DNA of 64,000 nt, taken from NCBI GenBank assembly GCA_022575985.1, contig JAKSXM010000014.1:29884001-29948000 (forward strand), given 5' to 3'. Each line of letters opens with the position of its first letter. Position 1 is the stretch's first letter. Made by a program: the position numbers and the translations under genes. Of the stretch, positions 1-12,500 are shown piece by piece. The notes beneath the pieces are model-generated. The model ran no database searches, was not told the DNA's origin, and saw nothing but the letters and a program-made list of their open reading frames with translations. This DNA comes from Anagrus nilaparvatae (Eukaryota > Arthropoda > Insecta > Hymenoptera > Mymaridae).

Positions 1-383
1 AATGAAACAATAGTTTCTCCTATTGGAAATGTATCTCCTCTACGAAAAATACCAACACGCAAACTCGTAGATTTCATTAAATGAACTAAATCTTTTGGTT
101 TTTTTATAAATAAACATGATTTACCACACGAAAACATATAACCTTTATCTTTATCATAAATTAATGATTTATTATCATCTTCGTTATTATTGTTGATATA
201 AATAAAATCATTTTTTGATATTACAAAAATTGGTAAGTCAATGAACTTAATTTTGACCTCTGGTGTATAACAAATTAGATCTTCAGCTTTATCTGGTAAA
301 AGTTTTAGAGACCAAATTGTAAGCTCGACTAAATAAATTCGCTCTTCTTTTCCTCTTTCTTCGATTAAACCACGACATGTCAT
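1..383 (-). CDS. Unrecognised protein, N-terminal coding part, cut by window edge
   Basis: An uninterrupted minus-strand frame runs from an ATG at 383-381 to the window edge, giving 127 residues. The frame stays open upstream to a stop at 474-476, but 383 is the first methionine. The start reads MTCRGLIEERGKEERIYLVE and is followed by alternating hydrophobic strands (VELTIWSLKLLP, EVKIKFIDLPIFVI), an acidic Asn-rich loop (NNNNEDDN) and LRVGIFRRGDTFPIGET. That pattern of short beta strands ending in a 'pressure-strand-IGET' segment is reminiscent of a C2-type beta sandwich, but this is only an impression of shape. I do not recognise the family and give no function. Codon content is clearly richer than in the flanking DNA, which supports real coding sequence. 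No splice donor is needed inside the visible part. Confidence 0.6.
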   Translation of the reverse strand, partial: MTCRGLIEERGKEERIYLVELTIWSLKLLPDKAEDLICYTPEVKIKFIDLPIFVISKNDFIYINNNNEDDNKSLIYDKDKGYMFSCGKSCLFIKKPKDLVHLMKSTSLRVGIFRRGDTFPIGETIVS

Positions 384-2860
384 CACGATTTTTTTTTTAA
401 ATTTCTTTTTACAGGAAAATAAATCTACTGTGTATCTATGAAGAATAATTGGATAAGTAGATCTTACTGTTTTTTATATATAAAATTTATTTCTTGTTTT
501 ATCTTGATTTATATATAAATAAATACTTACTTATGTTTCAAATTATCTTTTTTTTAATTTTTGATTTTTTTTTTACTTTAAAATTTTGTACGAATCATTT
601 TAATTGTATGTTAGGGTTATATAAACTAAAATTTTTATTTCTTAACCTATAAAAATGTAAATTATAATTTAGTGACCAAGTGAGTTTGTAACTAAATTCA
701 TTTTTTAACCCTTTTATTCACAAATTAAAAAAATTAAATTAAAAACATTTATGGAGCTTTTGTAAAAAAAATTCCTCTTTTTAAATTTATTTTCATAAAT
801 ATACATGAAAAAATAATGTTGAAATTTCCATGAGAAATACCACTTTTTTTTTACTTTCAAGAACAATTATTATAATTTTTTTATTAAAATTTTGGAGTAA
901 CTATATTTAATTTCCTTTAAAAAAGGATAATAAGCGTCGTTTTTAAACTATTTTTAATACCTTATTTAAGCAACTCGTATACCAATACATGAACGATCAC
1001 CAGTACCTGAAAGATCGTTCAGAATTTAATTTTTTTCATATTTTTTATTAATTTTGAATTTAAAAAATAGGTAAATATTGAAGCTAAAGGATCATTGCGT
1101 AATTAAAAAAAAATTTAAGCTATTATATTTCTAATTACAAGAAAAACAATGAATTGAAAATTTAAGGTCATTCAGGTACTGGAGCATTTTCTTGTACACG
1201 GTTTTCCCATTTAAAATTCGGTCGATAATGTACTGGTGCAAAAAACATGTGAATATCACTTCATTTCATGAAATAAAAAACTGCGTGGGACGAAATTTTT
1301 GTGTTAATGTATTAGTAAGGGTTCAAAGTAACCATTAAAAAGAAAACTTTTATCATTAATAAGACTTTTTATTAAATATTTTAATTTTAATGAACGAAAA
1401 TCCTTAACCCTTCATGTAAGAGTACAAGTACCTTAGGCTTTTTAAAGTTACGTACATTAATATTGAAGATTAAAAAAGTCTGTAAAATTTTCAAAAATCT
1501 TAGTATCTAGAAAATTTAGTACCTATTTAATAATTAGGGATTCTTAAAATTCGCCCAAAGCTTAGAATAACGTTTAATTTTATTTTCACCCTATTTTGGT
1601 AACTTGCGCAAAATTAAAAAATGATCAAAATGAATTAAATGATTATAATTTTTTTCAGTTTGAGGTTCAAAATTTATGAAATATATTTAAAAGACGTGAA
1701 TTCTTTTCGAATAAAAAGCACGCTGAAAATCCTGTAAATTCGCCTGCACAGGACCATAAAAAATATACTGCATGATAAAAGCTTTTAAAATATTTAAAGC
1801 ATTTTATTATCTATTATATAAGAAAAGAAGAAAAAAATATCTCTATTATCTTTTCTTTTCTTGTAATATAATATATATAAACATCCTTATCGATAAGTTG
1901 TTTTCCTTATAATAAAAGAAAACAAAGACATCTGATCACGCTTACCGAATAAATTTAATATAAAAACATGTATATTTTTTTTTCCACGATTCACATCTTC
2001 TTTTTCTCTTATTCACAAGTAATTTATATCAAATATATAATATAAGTATAACCGATCTACTCGATCTTTTCCTTGCAATATATTTTATATTTTACAAGTT
2101 ACAAGTCCAAATTTTATTCAGGTTATATAGATCTTTTCGTTAATTTTGCTTGTCGCTTTTATATATACATACAAATATTCGGCATATATATATATATAAT
2201 GAAATAAAATACCTTTTACTTATATTATGTTTTATAATCCCATGAAAAATCCCTTTTCGTTGGGTCCAATATCCTAAATGTGCGACAACGCGTCTTCAAG
2301 TATGCGCTAATTGGTGCGGGCGAACTTACTTTTAAATATATATATATATAGAATGAGAAATGTAATCGAAGACCAAGAAACGAAAAATAAAAAAAAATCA
2401 AAGGTTTTTAAGAGTGAGAGCTTAAATTCCATTGGTAAAACCGATATCGAAGAGCGGCTCGTTAAAATGCTTCTGGGGATTTCGGACTTTTTAATATTAT
2501 TTAAGGGAGAGAAAAGAAAGACTTTGGATTTCTTCTGTTGGTTAATTGGTGATTAGCGATTAAAATGAAACGATCTTTCTTTTTTTTATAATCTATCTTT
2601 TATTTTTACTTTTTTAAATGTAGTTTTATTTCATTATATATATATATACACTACGAAGAAGTTATGTGAAATCATAAAAATAAATGCATTATCACTTGTA
2701 CTTCCAGTTAAAATTCTTCAAAATGAAGTTTTTTTGTCTCCTGTACCTGAAAGATTGCTGAAAATACTTTTGATTTCCATTTTTTAATTCTGTATATTTA
2801 TATTCTTGTCCAAAAATCAGCATCATGTATATTCATGCGTATGGTAACATTTACATATCT
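384..2860. other. AT-rich non-coding stretch
   Basis: No coding region is supported. Long A/T runs and short AT microsatellites fill it. A short phrase, approximately CAGTACCTGAAAGAT, recurs near 990 and 2742 and inverted near 1170, so a degraded dispersed repeat is likely. The only sizeable open frame (2311-2556) starts at a non-ATG codon, has low complexity and resembles nothing I know. Confidence 0.5.
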
Positions 2861-3036
2861 AGGACAAAACGACTATTTTCTACCCTAGCGAAACGGATTT
2901 TTTGTCCAATATATGTAAAACTATGTTTTAAATCAAAGGACAAAATATGGAGTTCGGATTTTGCATGCGGTCTGAATTTGCGTGCTACGTTCGCTCGTGC
3001 ATGCAAAGTAAACACCAATATTTTGTCCCTTGTTTA
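2860..3036 (+). repeat. Dispersed repeat, 'aggacaaaa...ttttgtccc' family, copy 1
   Basis: The stretch contains several copies of GGACAAAA and its complement, ending CAATATTTTGTCCCTTGTTTAA. The opposite strand of 36237-36390 has the same material (AAACAAGGGATAAAATATTGG, a GTCGAAC/GTTCGGA match and a shared ATATAGTTTTACATGTA-type segment). Two diverged inverted copies 33 kb apart indicate a dispersed non-autonomous element. The open frame over 2825-3037 is produced by this repeat and is not a gene. Confidence 0.5.
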
Positions 3037-3639
3037 AGACAGCTATTTATAGTATTGATAATATTGATATTTATATTTGGTATTATACGGTGATATGTGT
3101 AGTGAACATATTATATACAGAAACTTTTAATACCAACCTCTCGGTACGTTGCGGTACACGGTATCTGTCAAGGCCTTAATTGTACATTTTAATTATGTAC
3201 ACAATAAACAATGGAGCATCAATGAATCAAAAAGATTATATTTATAAATTAACATTTAGGAAATTATATTGATTAGATTTTTCGTAATATGTGTATAAAC
3301 TTGTAAGATTCAATAAGGTTTTAGTGAGATATAGCACTTTTGGATGTTCTTATATACCTTTTTAAATGCATTTCTCTTGCGAGATATATTTAAAAAAGTT
3401 TAATTTATATTACAAATCACATACCTTAAATGTTATAAATGAAAAGATTTTTTCAACGACAATTTAAATAAGAAAGAAAATAACTATTTTCTAACCTAAT
3501 TGAAAAGCATTTTTTTGCGAGTTTTTTTGTCATTTATATATGAACAATTATTTTTAAAGTGCTACTTAATTTGAGCCTGGAAACGTAATTTTTTTTTTTG
3601 AGGGCACATGGATATGACCCGCGTTTTCAGGTAGTTTGA

Positions 3640-3748
3640 ACCTTCAGAAAACCGAAAAAAATCGTGAACAAGAAATCGGCAAGAAATTAAGTATTAAGCT
3701 CATTATTTGAGGAACCTAAGTGCCAGCTAGTTGGCAGGGTATTTTTCA
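3640..3748 (+). repeat. Dispersed element end, TTGAGGAACC / TTGGCAGGG motif
   Basis: The tail segment AGTATTAAGCTCATTATTTG, directly followed by AGGAACCTAAGTGCCAGCTA and GTTGGCAGGGTATTT, recurs almost exactly at 6487-6542. A weaker version lies at 18177-18214. The segment marks one end of a repeat whose other end begins GGTTCCTC near 5278. Confidence 0.55.
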
Positions 3749-3750
3749 TA

Positions 3751-4140
3751 CACAGAAAGAGGTTTGAACCGCTCAAGTCGGTTCTAGTAGGAACCGAATA
3801 TTAATCTTACCATAAGAACTGAATATGTTTATGCTAGAACCGAGATTCACGGTTCTAAATAACTAGTTAAAAACCTTCTCTTAAAAAATTATTCTTTTTT
3901 TCAAAGTCGAAATTAGAGTTAAAAGAATATTTTTTATATTTCTTTTATGAATCGCGTACATTAAATTAAAAAACATATTTGTAACTAATTTTAATTTTGA
4001 AAAAAATAATAATTTTTTAAGAGAAGGTTTTTAACTAGTGTTTAGAACCGTGAATCTCGGTTCTAGGCATAAACATTTTCCGTTCTTATGGTAAGAGTAA
4101 TATTCGGTTCCTACTTGAGCGGTTCAAACCTCTTTCTGTG
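3751..4140. mobile_element. Foldback MITE, 390 bp, TA-flanked (Tc1/mariner-type target)
   Basis: The left arm starts CACAGAAAGAGGTTTGAACC and the right arm ends with its complement, GGTTCAAACCTCTTTCTGTG. Arms of about 140-150 bp also match through the GGTTCTAGTAGGAACCGAAT and AACCGAGATTCACGGTTCTA segments. Only the central ~110 bp is unpaired. TA dinucleotides flank both ends (3749-3750 and 4141-4142), as expected for a Tc1/mariner-type insertion. It has no coding capacity. Confidence 0.8.
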
Positions 4141-4284
4141 TAGCTCTATGAAATTTTATTTTTTTTTCATAGCTCTATGAAATTTTATTTTTTTTTCATA
4201 GCTCTATGAAATTTTATTTTTTTTTCATAGTTCTATGAAATTTTATTTTTTTTTCATAGCTCTATGAAATTTTATTTTATCGGC
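4141..4284. repeat. 29-bp minisatellite, block 1 (about 5 copies)
   Basis: The unit TAGCTCTATGAAATTTTATT plus a T-run and CA starts at 4141, 4170, 4199, 4228 and 4257, a strict 29-bp period. One copy carries TAGTTCT. It begins directly at the right edge of the preceding foldback element. Two more copies at 5226 and 5255 suggest the array was split by an insertion. Confidence 0.9.
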
Positions 4285-4487
4285 TATGAAAGAATTAAGG
4301 TAGGGAAGAATAAGAATTGGAAAGGCGTTTTTGAAGACATTTTTATTTATTTAATTTCACAGCCCCTTTATTAGTTATCAGTTTGAAATTTTTTTTATGC
4401 ATTAACATTTATATACATGAAAAAATTTTTTTTTTAATTTTTATAATTAGTTACATTTACAGAGGGCGCCAAAGTACAGGTGTTGAA

Positions 4488-4992
4488 AATCCATTCGGTC
4501 CATTGCGGATAGTTAATCTCAGGATTGACATGTCCGAATCAAAAAAATCAAAAAGATTCTTAATAAGTGATGAGTCTCACAGAACAATTTACCTAAAATA
4601 GAAAAAAAACCTAAAAAATAAAAAAATGGGCAAGCCGGAAATAGTATATTTTTAACCATGGCCACAAAAGTAAAGAATGGTAAACTGCGATTTGGGACAT
4701 CCTTTTTTTGTGGCCAAGGACAAAACATAATTTTTCTTGCTCAGTGTCGAGAAAATGCGTTTTTTCGAATAGCGCAGCGGCCAGAAAACACGCACTTTCT
4801 GGACACTAACAAGAAAAAAAATTTTTTAAAATGGACGTTTTTTTACCCTATTACGTTTGGTAAAGGCATATTTAAATTAATTTTTTTATAATTTTATGGT
4901 AAATTGTTCTGAAATATACTTTAATAAAGAAAACGCACTTAAGTTTTTGAAAATCGGACCAGCCAATCCGAAGATTAACTATCCGCAGATTG
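4488..4992. mobile_element. Foldback element with a nested MITE
   Basis: Left-arm TGCGGATAGTTAATCT is complemented by AGATTAACTATCCGCA on the right, and AGAACAATTTACC by GGTAAATTGTTCT. This gives an inverted repeat of about 500 bp whose centre (about 4640-4860) is a copy of the TAGTATATTT-ended MITE described below. The arrangement indicates an older foldback later hit by the MITE. The short open frames here are artefacts of the repeat. Confidence 0.65.
4640..4860. mobile_element. MITE family 1 (TAGTATATTT-ended), copy 1
   Basis: It shares with copies near 30545, 38405, 38960 and 40680 the string GTAAAGAATGG, the string GGTAAACTGCGATTTGGG, a purine-rich 'GGACAAGG' core, and a hairpin with GCGGCCAGAAAA. 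The outer end AGTATATTT is common to the family. No open frame in it is conserved between copies, so it is a non-autonomous element. Confidence 0.6.
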
Positions 4993-5225
4993 AAAAAAGG
5001 TAGTTTCGAGATAATCGCGTTTGAAATTTTTTTTTTGTATTATTTCTTAAGTATTTCGCACATTTAGAGTCTTGTAATATCGCTATAAAGCAGAATTTTT
5101 CCTAAATATTTTGGGAGGGAATTTTTCAAGGTATAAAGAGTTGGAAAAAAAATTTTTTAAATTTTCAGATTTGGAAAAATCCAATTCGATCCCCTACCTT
5201 AACCGAAAATCAAAAATATTTTTCA

Positions 5226-5278
5226 TAGCTCTATGAAATTTTATTTTTTTTTCATAGCTCTATGAAATTTTATTTTTT
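5226..5278. repeat. 29-bp minisatellite, block 2 (2 copies)
   Basis: The same unit as in 4141-4284 restarts at 5226 and 5255 and runs directly into GGTTCCTC, the start of the next repeat element. The two blocks are probably one array separated by inserted DNA. Confidence 0.85.
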
Positions 5279-6542
5279 GGTTCCTCAAAGAGGAACCGTT
5301 GTGTTAGGTCAAAATTTGATTTTCTATTTTTTGGCATATAAGCACGTTTTGGGACCCCAGGAAGCTAAAAAACCGGTTTTTAAAAAAAGTCTGTATGTGT
5401 GTGTGTGTGTGTACGTACGTACGTATGTAATCGATGATATTTCACAAACATTATGGAATTAAGACCTAATTTTTTTTTCAAAAATTTTTTCACCAAAAAA
5501 GCTCGAGGTACTTTTTTTTTTTTTAATTTGGATGTAATACCTCATTTATTTCCACGAAAGTACTTATATTTGAAAGTATGGTTTTCACATGATATCTGAT
5601 ACATGAATCGGATACTTAATTTTCTGAAAATTTTTTTTTCACAAAAAAATACAAAAAATACAAATTTTTTTTTTCTTTTTGGACGTAGTACCTAATTTAT
5701 TTCCACTGAAGTACTAGTTTTAAGAACCTTGTTTATAGTAATTTTTTGGATCTGATACTTAATTTTTTCAAATTTTTTTTTGTCTTAATTAAAAAAAAAG
5801 AAAAATAAATAAAACTGCAATATTTTTTTTTTTTGTAATACCTCATTTAATTCCATTAAAGTACTAATATCTGAAAATATTGTAACTAGTGATATTTCAA
5901 AACCATTATCGAATTAAGACCTAATTTTTTTTTCCAGACATTTTTTTATCAAAAAATTTCAAACTCCTTTTTTTTTTTTAATTAGGATGTAATACCTCAT
6001 TTATTTCCATGAAAGTACTTGTATTTGAAAGTATAGTTTTTACATGATATCTTGAATCGGATACTTAATTTTCTGAAAATTTTTTTCCTAAAATTTTTTT
6101 CACAAAAAAATACAAAAAATACAAATTTTTTTTTCTTTTTGGACGTAGTACCTAATTTATTTCCACTGAAGTACTAGTTTTAAGAACCTTGTTTATAGTA
6201 ATTTTTTGGATCTGATACCGAATTTTTTCAAATTTTTTTTCTCAAATTTAAAAAAACAAAAAAATTAAAAAAACTGCAATATTTTTTTTTTTTGGGCTAA
6301 TACTTCATTTAGTTCCATGAAAGTACTTATATTTGAAAATATGGTTTTTACTCGATATCTCGAATCTGATAATTAATTTTTTAAAAATTTGTTCCAAAAT
6401 TTTTGATCAATAAAAAAAACGTTTAAAAGTTAATAGAATTGTATGTATGATTGAATACTTGTAATCGGTGATATCTGTGGCATATTTAAGTATTAAGCTC
6501 ATTGTTTGAGGAACCTAAGTGCCAGCTAGTTGGCAGGGTATT
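5278..6542. repeat. Composite repeat bounded by GGTTCCTC / GAGGAACC, containing a satellite
   Basis: It starts GGTTCCTCAAAGAGGAACC (itself a palindrome) and ends TTTGAGGAACCTAAGTGCCA, so the outer 10-11 bp are inverted copies of each other. Inside are a TG/ACGT simple repeat (about 5396-5430) and a ~150-bp satellite. The same end motif at 3709-3748 shows that it is a dispersed family. Confidence 0.55.
5520..6440. repeat. ~150-bp satellite, six monomers, trimeric higher-order period
   Basis: A core similar to TAATACCTCATTTATTTCCA recurs at 5535, 5686, 5836, 5990, 6146 and 6298 (spacings 151, 150, 154, 156 and 152). Monomers three apart are much more alike than neighbours: 5686 and 6146 share TAGTACCTAATTTATTTCCA, and 5535 and 5990 share the GAAAGTACTT and CATGATATC context. 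This is a higher-order unit of about 455 bp. Each monomer also contains GATAC or GATATC blocks and long T-runs. Confidence 0.85.
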
Positions 6543-9500
6543 TAAATATGTTTTTACAAAAAAAAAAAATCAGATACATCTGTGTCATCATTATCGTTTT
6601 TAAGATTATTTTGAAAAATCTCTAGGGTTCCTATTTATAGAGAATGTAAAGTTTTTGGTAAAATTTAAAAATATATTAGCTGTTATTTTCACTTTTAAGA
6701 CCGTTTTATAAATACTGAGCCATGTTCTTAAAAAAATTTTTTAGCAAAATGAAAAATTTTTTAACTGTTATTATTACTTTTAAGACCATTTTATAGAATG
6801 AGTATTTTAGTTGTTATTTTAAAACTTTTATCCATTCAATATCAAATATTATTAAAATGATCAATACTTATTTGATTGAATATTTTATGTATTGTTTCAA
6901 TATAAAATGTAATTACGCTATTTCAATAATCAAAGTTTATTGAATGGATACGTTATTTTTTTCAAGTATATAATATATAAACATACATGGTATTTCAAGA
7001 ACTTGGAATATGTCATTATTTAAAATAGTGGGTTTTCTCTTCTTGTAAGTATTATGATTGCAATTGTAATCAAAAATTTGAGACGCATAAGAATTTCCTG
7101 AAATTTCTTCTTCTTCTTTTATAAATGGATAATTCAATGCATATAATCATTTTTATTTTTTTTTTTTTTTCATTTAGAACGTTTGGTTTTATAATGTAAA
7201 CAGAATATTTTTTTGGAAAGGTTGATTGAATTTTGTTTAATTAAAAATAAGGAGTTTCCACATTTTTTACTAGAAGCAAAATTGGTACCTCCTATGATTA
7301 ATTTTGTTTAATTTCAGTTAAAATTTGAAGTCACATTTGGCTTTCTAAACCTTCCATATCAAAAAGCAAGATTGAAACTACTCAAAATCTCATGTCATCT
7401 CATTATATATAGCAGAGAATTTTAATGAGTATGTAATTAAAAAAAAAAAATGTTAAAGTGAAAGCTTTTATTTAATAATTATGATATTACATTCCTATGT
7501 AATATTTTAATTAATTATTTAATTAAAGTTTATCAGATGTACAATTTTTCAATTAAATTTTATTTTCTTATGTTAACATGATAAATGATATTAACATTTT
7601 AATTTAAATTATTAATATCAATGTAATTCATAATTAATAATCTTTTATATAATATATTAGTCTTGACACTATTTCGTCAATTTTTTTTGTACATTTTGTT
7701 TTTTTAATGATCCAAAAATTGTAAATATTGGTATTTTTAAAAAGGTAATTGATGAAAATGGCATATAATCCTTTTAAATGATACAACTTTGGTTTGAAAG
7801 CAAAAAATCAAAAATTTAATAAAAACTAAAAGCATCATGACCTAAAATATTTTTAATTTCATAATTTTTAATATTAAATCCAAACTAATATAGGTAAATT
7901 TCCATTAATTTTTACTGACTGCAACATCACCATAAAAATATATATAGCTTAATAAAATTAAACTATTTTTATTAAATGAATTATAACATAAACCAATCGT
8001 TTTTTGATCATTTCATTAAACTGAAGCCACAATTTTATATTTATATAATTATATTGGTACTTTAATATTACGTAAATATTATTTTTTGTGGACAGTTAAC
8101 TCATATAATATAAAATAAATTTAATACTTCTTGCCACAAAATCTAATGATAAAAAAAAATTTATATTAAATAAATTTATAACATGCTTAGTATACATACA
8201 TATAAACCATTAACCATGTCATCATGTATCTAAAAAACCACATACTATAACCATTTCATTTTTTCCCTTATACATAAAAATACCATAAAATGAATTATAA
8301 ATTTATACCATTTATAGAGGATGTAGCAGTACTAAAACTAGCAGTAAAAAATTAAAAACAGGATGAAAATATTATGATAAACAAAAAAAAATCTTTAAAT
8401 TCCCTATGGGAAAATATTTTTAAAACAAACGACAATTCGATTAATTGTTAATTTAGCTAATGATATTTATATGCTCACCGGAAATAGTATCTCCTCTTTT
8501 CAAATAAAATGATTTGATCATTCAAGAAAGATTATAACATTTAATTAATATATATATATATACGTATTTTAATGATCAGAAAAATCTAATTCGTGTCTTG
8601 TATTAACAAGCCATTTATGTGCATAAATAAATGATTAAAAGGGACTTAAATATATTTGTTTTTATTTGTACTACTGTTTTATGTTTATTTACACCATGTA
8701 CATTTATATTATACTGTTGTTTTTCATTTGCATTATTACATAGGTGTTTTTTTTTTATAAGTATATATAGATACCGATACGTATAACTGACCTAAATGTT
8801 TCAGTTACACATGTGACGATTTTTATTTTTATTTTCTTGTCTTGTATAATTGTGTTTATTTTATTGCATATATACTAGCCAGGGAGTTATTTTAAAAATT
8901 TAATACAGGATTATGAATTACTGGGTGAAATCAAGTGTGTTGTGACAAAAGAATAAGATATTTAAATATCATAATTTCATCCTTCAAAATATTATTGTCA
9001 GATTGCTGTGCTTAAAATATGCTTCAATTTTCAAATTTTCGCAATCAGGTTTCAAGCCGAGTAACCTGATAGGGTTTGAAGTACAAGAGTACCTAATGCA
9101 TGCACATATTTAGAAAATTTTTCGGGGGGGGGGGCGCTATCAAATTCCGGAGGGGAGGTAGAACCTAATAATGATAATAATTATGGCTTCAATTTCTTTA
9201 ATAAGAATCAAAATTTAATTGTTTCTTATTTTAAATTGTTTAGAAGCAATATTTATTAATAAACAATTTAAAATTTTTGAGATTATGAATGGAAATAGCA
9301 AAAAATATTGCTATTTCCATTCAAAATTTTCATTTCGAAGGGTAGAGCTATGGCCAGTGTCTTTTCATCCAAAATTTGGGTCAAAATTTTTATCTCGCAA
9401 GTTAAATGATTTCCTAAGGTTATATAACGAGGACAATCAGAACTTAACTTTGAGTTAAGGTGCTTTTTGAAATTTAAATGTTGGAAAAAGCGTAATAAAG

Positions 9501-12500
9501 TTTCTGGGTCTCTTGCCTAAATACTTGCATGGCCCCAACACTCCTTTGAAGAGCCTCATGAAGCTCATGTGTAACAATCTCTTTAGGGCAGCGTAAAAAC
9601 TGATCGTATATCATAACATAAAATAAATAATACTAAATTTTCAATGTTTAAAATTTAAATACGTGGCATCAGATCCTTGATACAAACAGTATAGGAGTTA
9701 AAAAAGTCTAAAAGGCCCCAGGTATTTTGTATTTACAAAAAACAGATTTTTGCAGTAAAAGCTTCAGAAATAAAAAACACAGTCCAAGCTAATATACACG
9801 TATAATTTAATCAGTGTAGTACACCAAAGTACATAATCCTTCCTTTTATTTATTTTTTTGTTTCCTTTTTGATTCTTCTCGTTATAATTCATCAACTCCA
9901 AACGGTTTACAACTTATGTATATCTAATAGTTATATCAAACATTTAACTATCAATACATAAAAACGTAAAACAGGTAGTAGTAAATAATGAATAAAAAAA
10001 AAAGCTTAATGCCGTTTATTTCAGAGAGGGAGAGCATTTCTCCACGTATCTACATAAGAACGCACAAAAAAATTTTTTTTCTGAATTAACGAAGAAGGCG
10101 CACACGCCTTTTATACATAAATGTATATAAAATTGTATAATGTTGAGATATATACCGGAGATTGGCTTGTGGCTGAATTCAATTATATAAATATATTAGA
10201 AAATACAATATTTCTGTCTTTTATACAGGAAATTAAGGTAGGTATTCGGTCAAAATACATGAAGAAGAATAGAGAGACAATAATTAATGTCATTATTATT
10301 ATGTATGTATCTTGAGTTAATTAATCTTGTATACATGTTCTGTATTTATATTACTGTTTTGTTAAATTAGATTGAAGAAAAGAAAAAAAAAAGGTTGAAT
10401 TACTATTTAAATTTATGATTTATTCCTTATATTACTGTATAAATGACATAGTTTTTTTTTATATATGGAGATTTAATATGACTTTTTTCATTTGTAAAAA
10501 AAAAATGTAATTAGATTTTTTTTTTTAAATGAAAATTATTTTTTTTTTCTGAAATGTATAGGATTTTAAATAATCATAAATAACACTTATTTATGTTTAT
10601 TATTTGTGAATAAATAAAAGAATAATAATGAAAATTTTTATTTTTCAAGGTAAGAAAAAAAAGGATATTTTTTTGTTTATTGTTATTTTAAAATTGATTT
10701 TTTAAATTTCCCAACAACTCAAAGTAATTGTACATTGAATATTATATATGTGTAATTATAAAAAAGGATGAAATAATATGATAGTTTTTTTGATTTGTAG
10801 TTTGTAATATAAATGTCAGGAAGTTTTTCATATTATATATTTTTTTTGTCTTTTTTAGCCTTCTTTCTCTTTATTTTTTTTTTTCTATTGCATTATATAT
10901 GATAGTGATTCTAGTTAAATTTCCTTTTTCTTAAAATTTTCATTTTTCCTTGCAAATTATATTTATGGATGACATGTTATTTGCATAATTTTTACTTTAC
11001 TCAATTTGATTTTTCAATATCTAATTATCTAGTATTGTAAGTGAATTTGTATTGTTTGAAATTTTTAAAGGTTAGGGTATTTAAGCAATTATTAAAAATA
11101 ATACTGTCAGGTTGTAGAATTATGATTGAATATTTCAAACTAGTTAAATTTAAGCAAAAGGCTCCTTTTGGAGGGTATTTTTGGGATATAGGTTTTTTTG
11201 GGATTGCTAATTACGAATTTTTGGGACTTGTGGATGTATGAAGCATCAAAAACCCATAAACTGGAAAAGCTCCCTTTATTAAGAGTATATTTGAAATATT
11301 TTACTGAATTCACGTATCTTTGATCTGCTGTATTAATTTTCAGGTAACTTTCCCAAAAATAGTGATCATTGACCCACAAAATGTACAACAGTTCATATTT
11401 GGCAAACTCCTTTTCATTATTCGACTGAAAAAGTACCTATAATTTTCTTCCCAACAGAATATAATTTTGCAGAATATCTAAATTTTAATTAAAGAAGAAA
11501 AAATTAAGACACTGTTTTTAAAACACAGATTCCAAATTTATAGCCAAATAATTTTACAAAAATCAGAAAGTTTCTTACCATATAATTTTTAATGACACAA
11601 AAAATATACTCGAATGAATGTTTCATTTAATTATTTGTTAAATAATTAAAAATAATTAATTAAAAAAATTAAATAAATAAAAAAAAATACACATGTTAAT
11701 AATAATAAAATTTAGAATTACATGATAAAAAAAATAAGTAAAATAATTAAAATTTATGTAAAAAAAAAAATTTTATTATCATTTTTTAAAAAAAAATTCT
11801 GCATATAATTAATTGCATAACATACACGGAATTTAAATATATAATAAAAATATAAAGAAAAAAAAATTTTTTTATACTGTATTAAAATAAAATGTATAGC
11901 TTTTTTACACATTTTAAAAAAGAAATCATAAAAAAAAGCTTAATTTCAATTAAAATTTTAAATATTACATAAAACATTAAACCAACCTTAACATATAAAT
12001 ATTTCTATAATTATATTATAACGAACCGGTTACATTTGTTTAAAAAAATGTACTTAAAAATTTGAAGAAGACTCATAAAATCAAAAATTTACAATATTCT
12101 ATATTCCCACGTCTATTTTTTTTTTTTAATATCATTAATATAATATATCTTATCTGTCGTTTTCTTTTTATCATTTTTCTTAATCTTATGCATTTTGATT
12201 ATAGTATTACTAATAAGATAAACTTTTTATAGAATAAAAAGAGGTAAAAATGGCACGTGCGCCTGAATTTCTGATGCCCTTAGTACATACATAAATACAT
12301 CATGCAAAAAATATAAAAAGGAAGAAGGTGCTAACAACAATCTTAAGTTCATGTTATATATAAAAAAGTACAATAGCTTAAGGGCAAGAAAAAAAAAAGT
12401 AGTTTTTCTGTACACGCGTGTAGTAATATAAAATGAAGGCGCCTTATTTAAAACAAATAGCTTTAAGGGATACTTTGTAAAATAAGTGCAAATAAATATC

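Noticed and set aside
2311..2556. 81-codon open frame
   Set aside because: Starts at a non-ATG codon, low complexity, no splice context and no recognisable motif.
4383..4891. Several overlapping open frames on both strands
   Set aside because: They lie inside a foldback element and a MITE whose other copies do not keep the frames.
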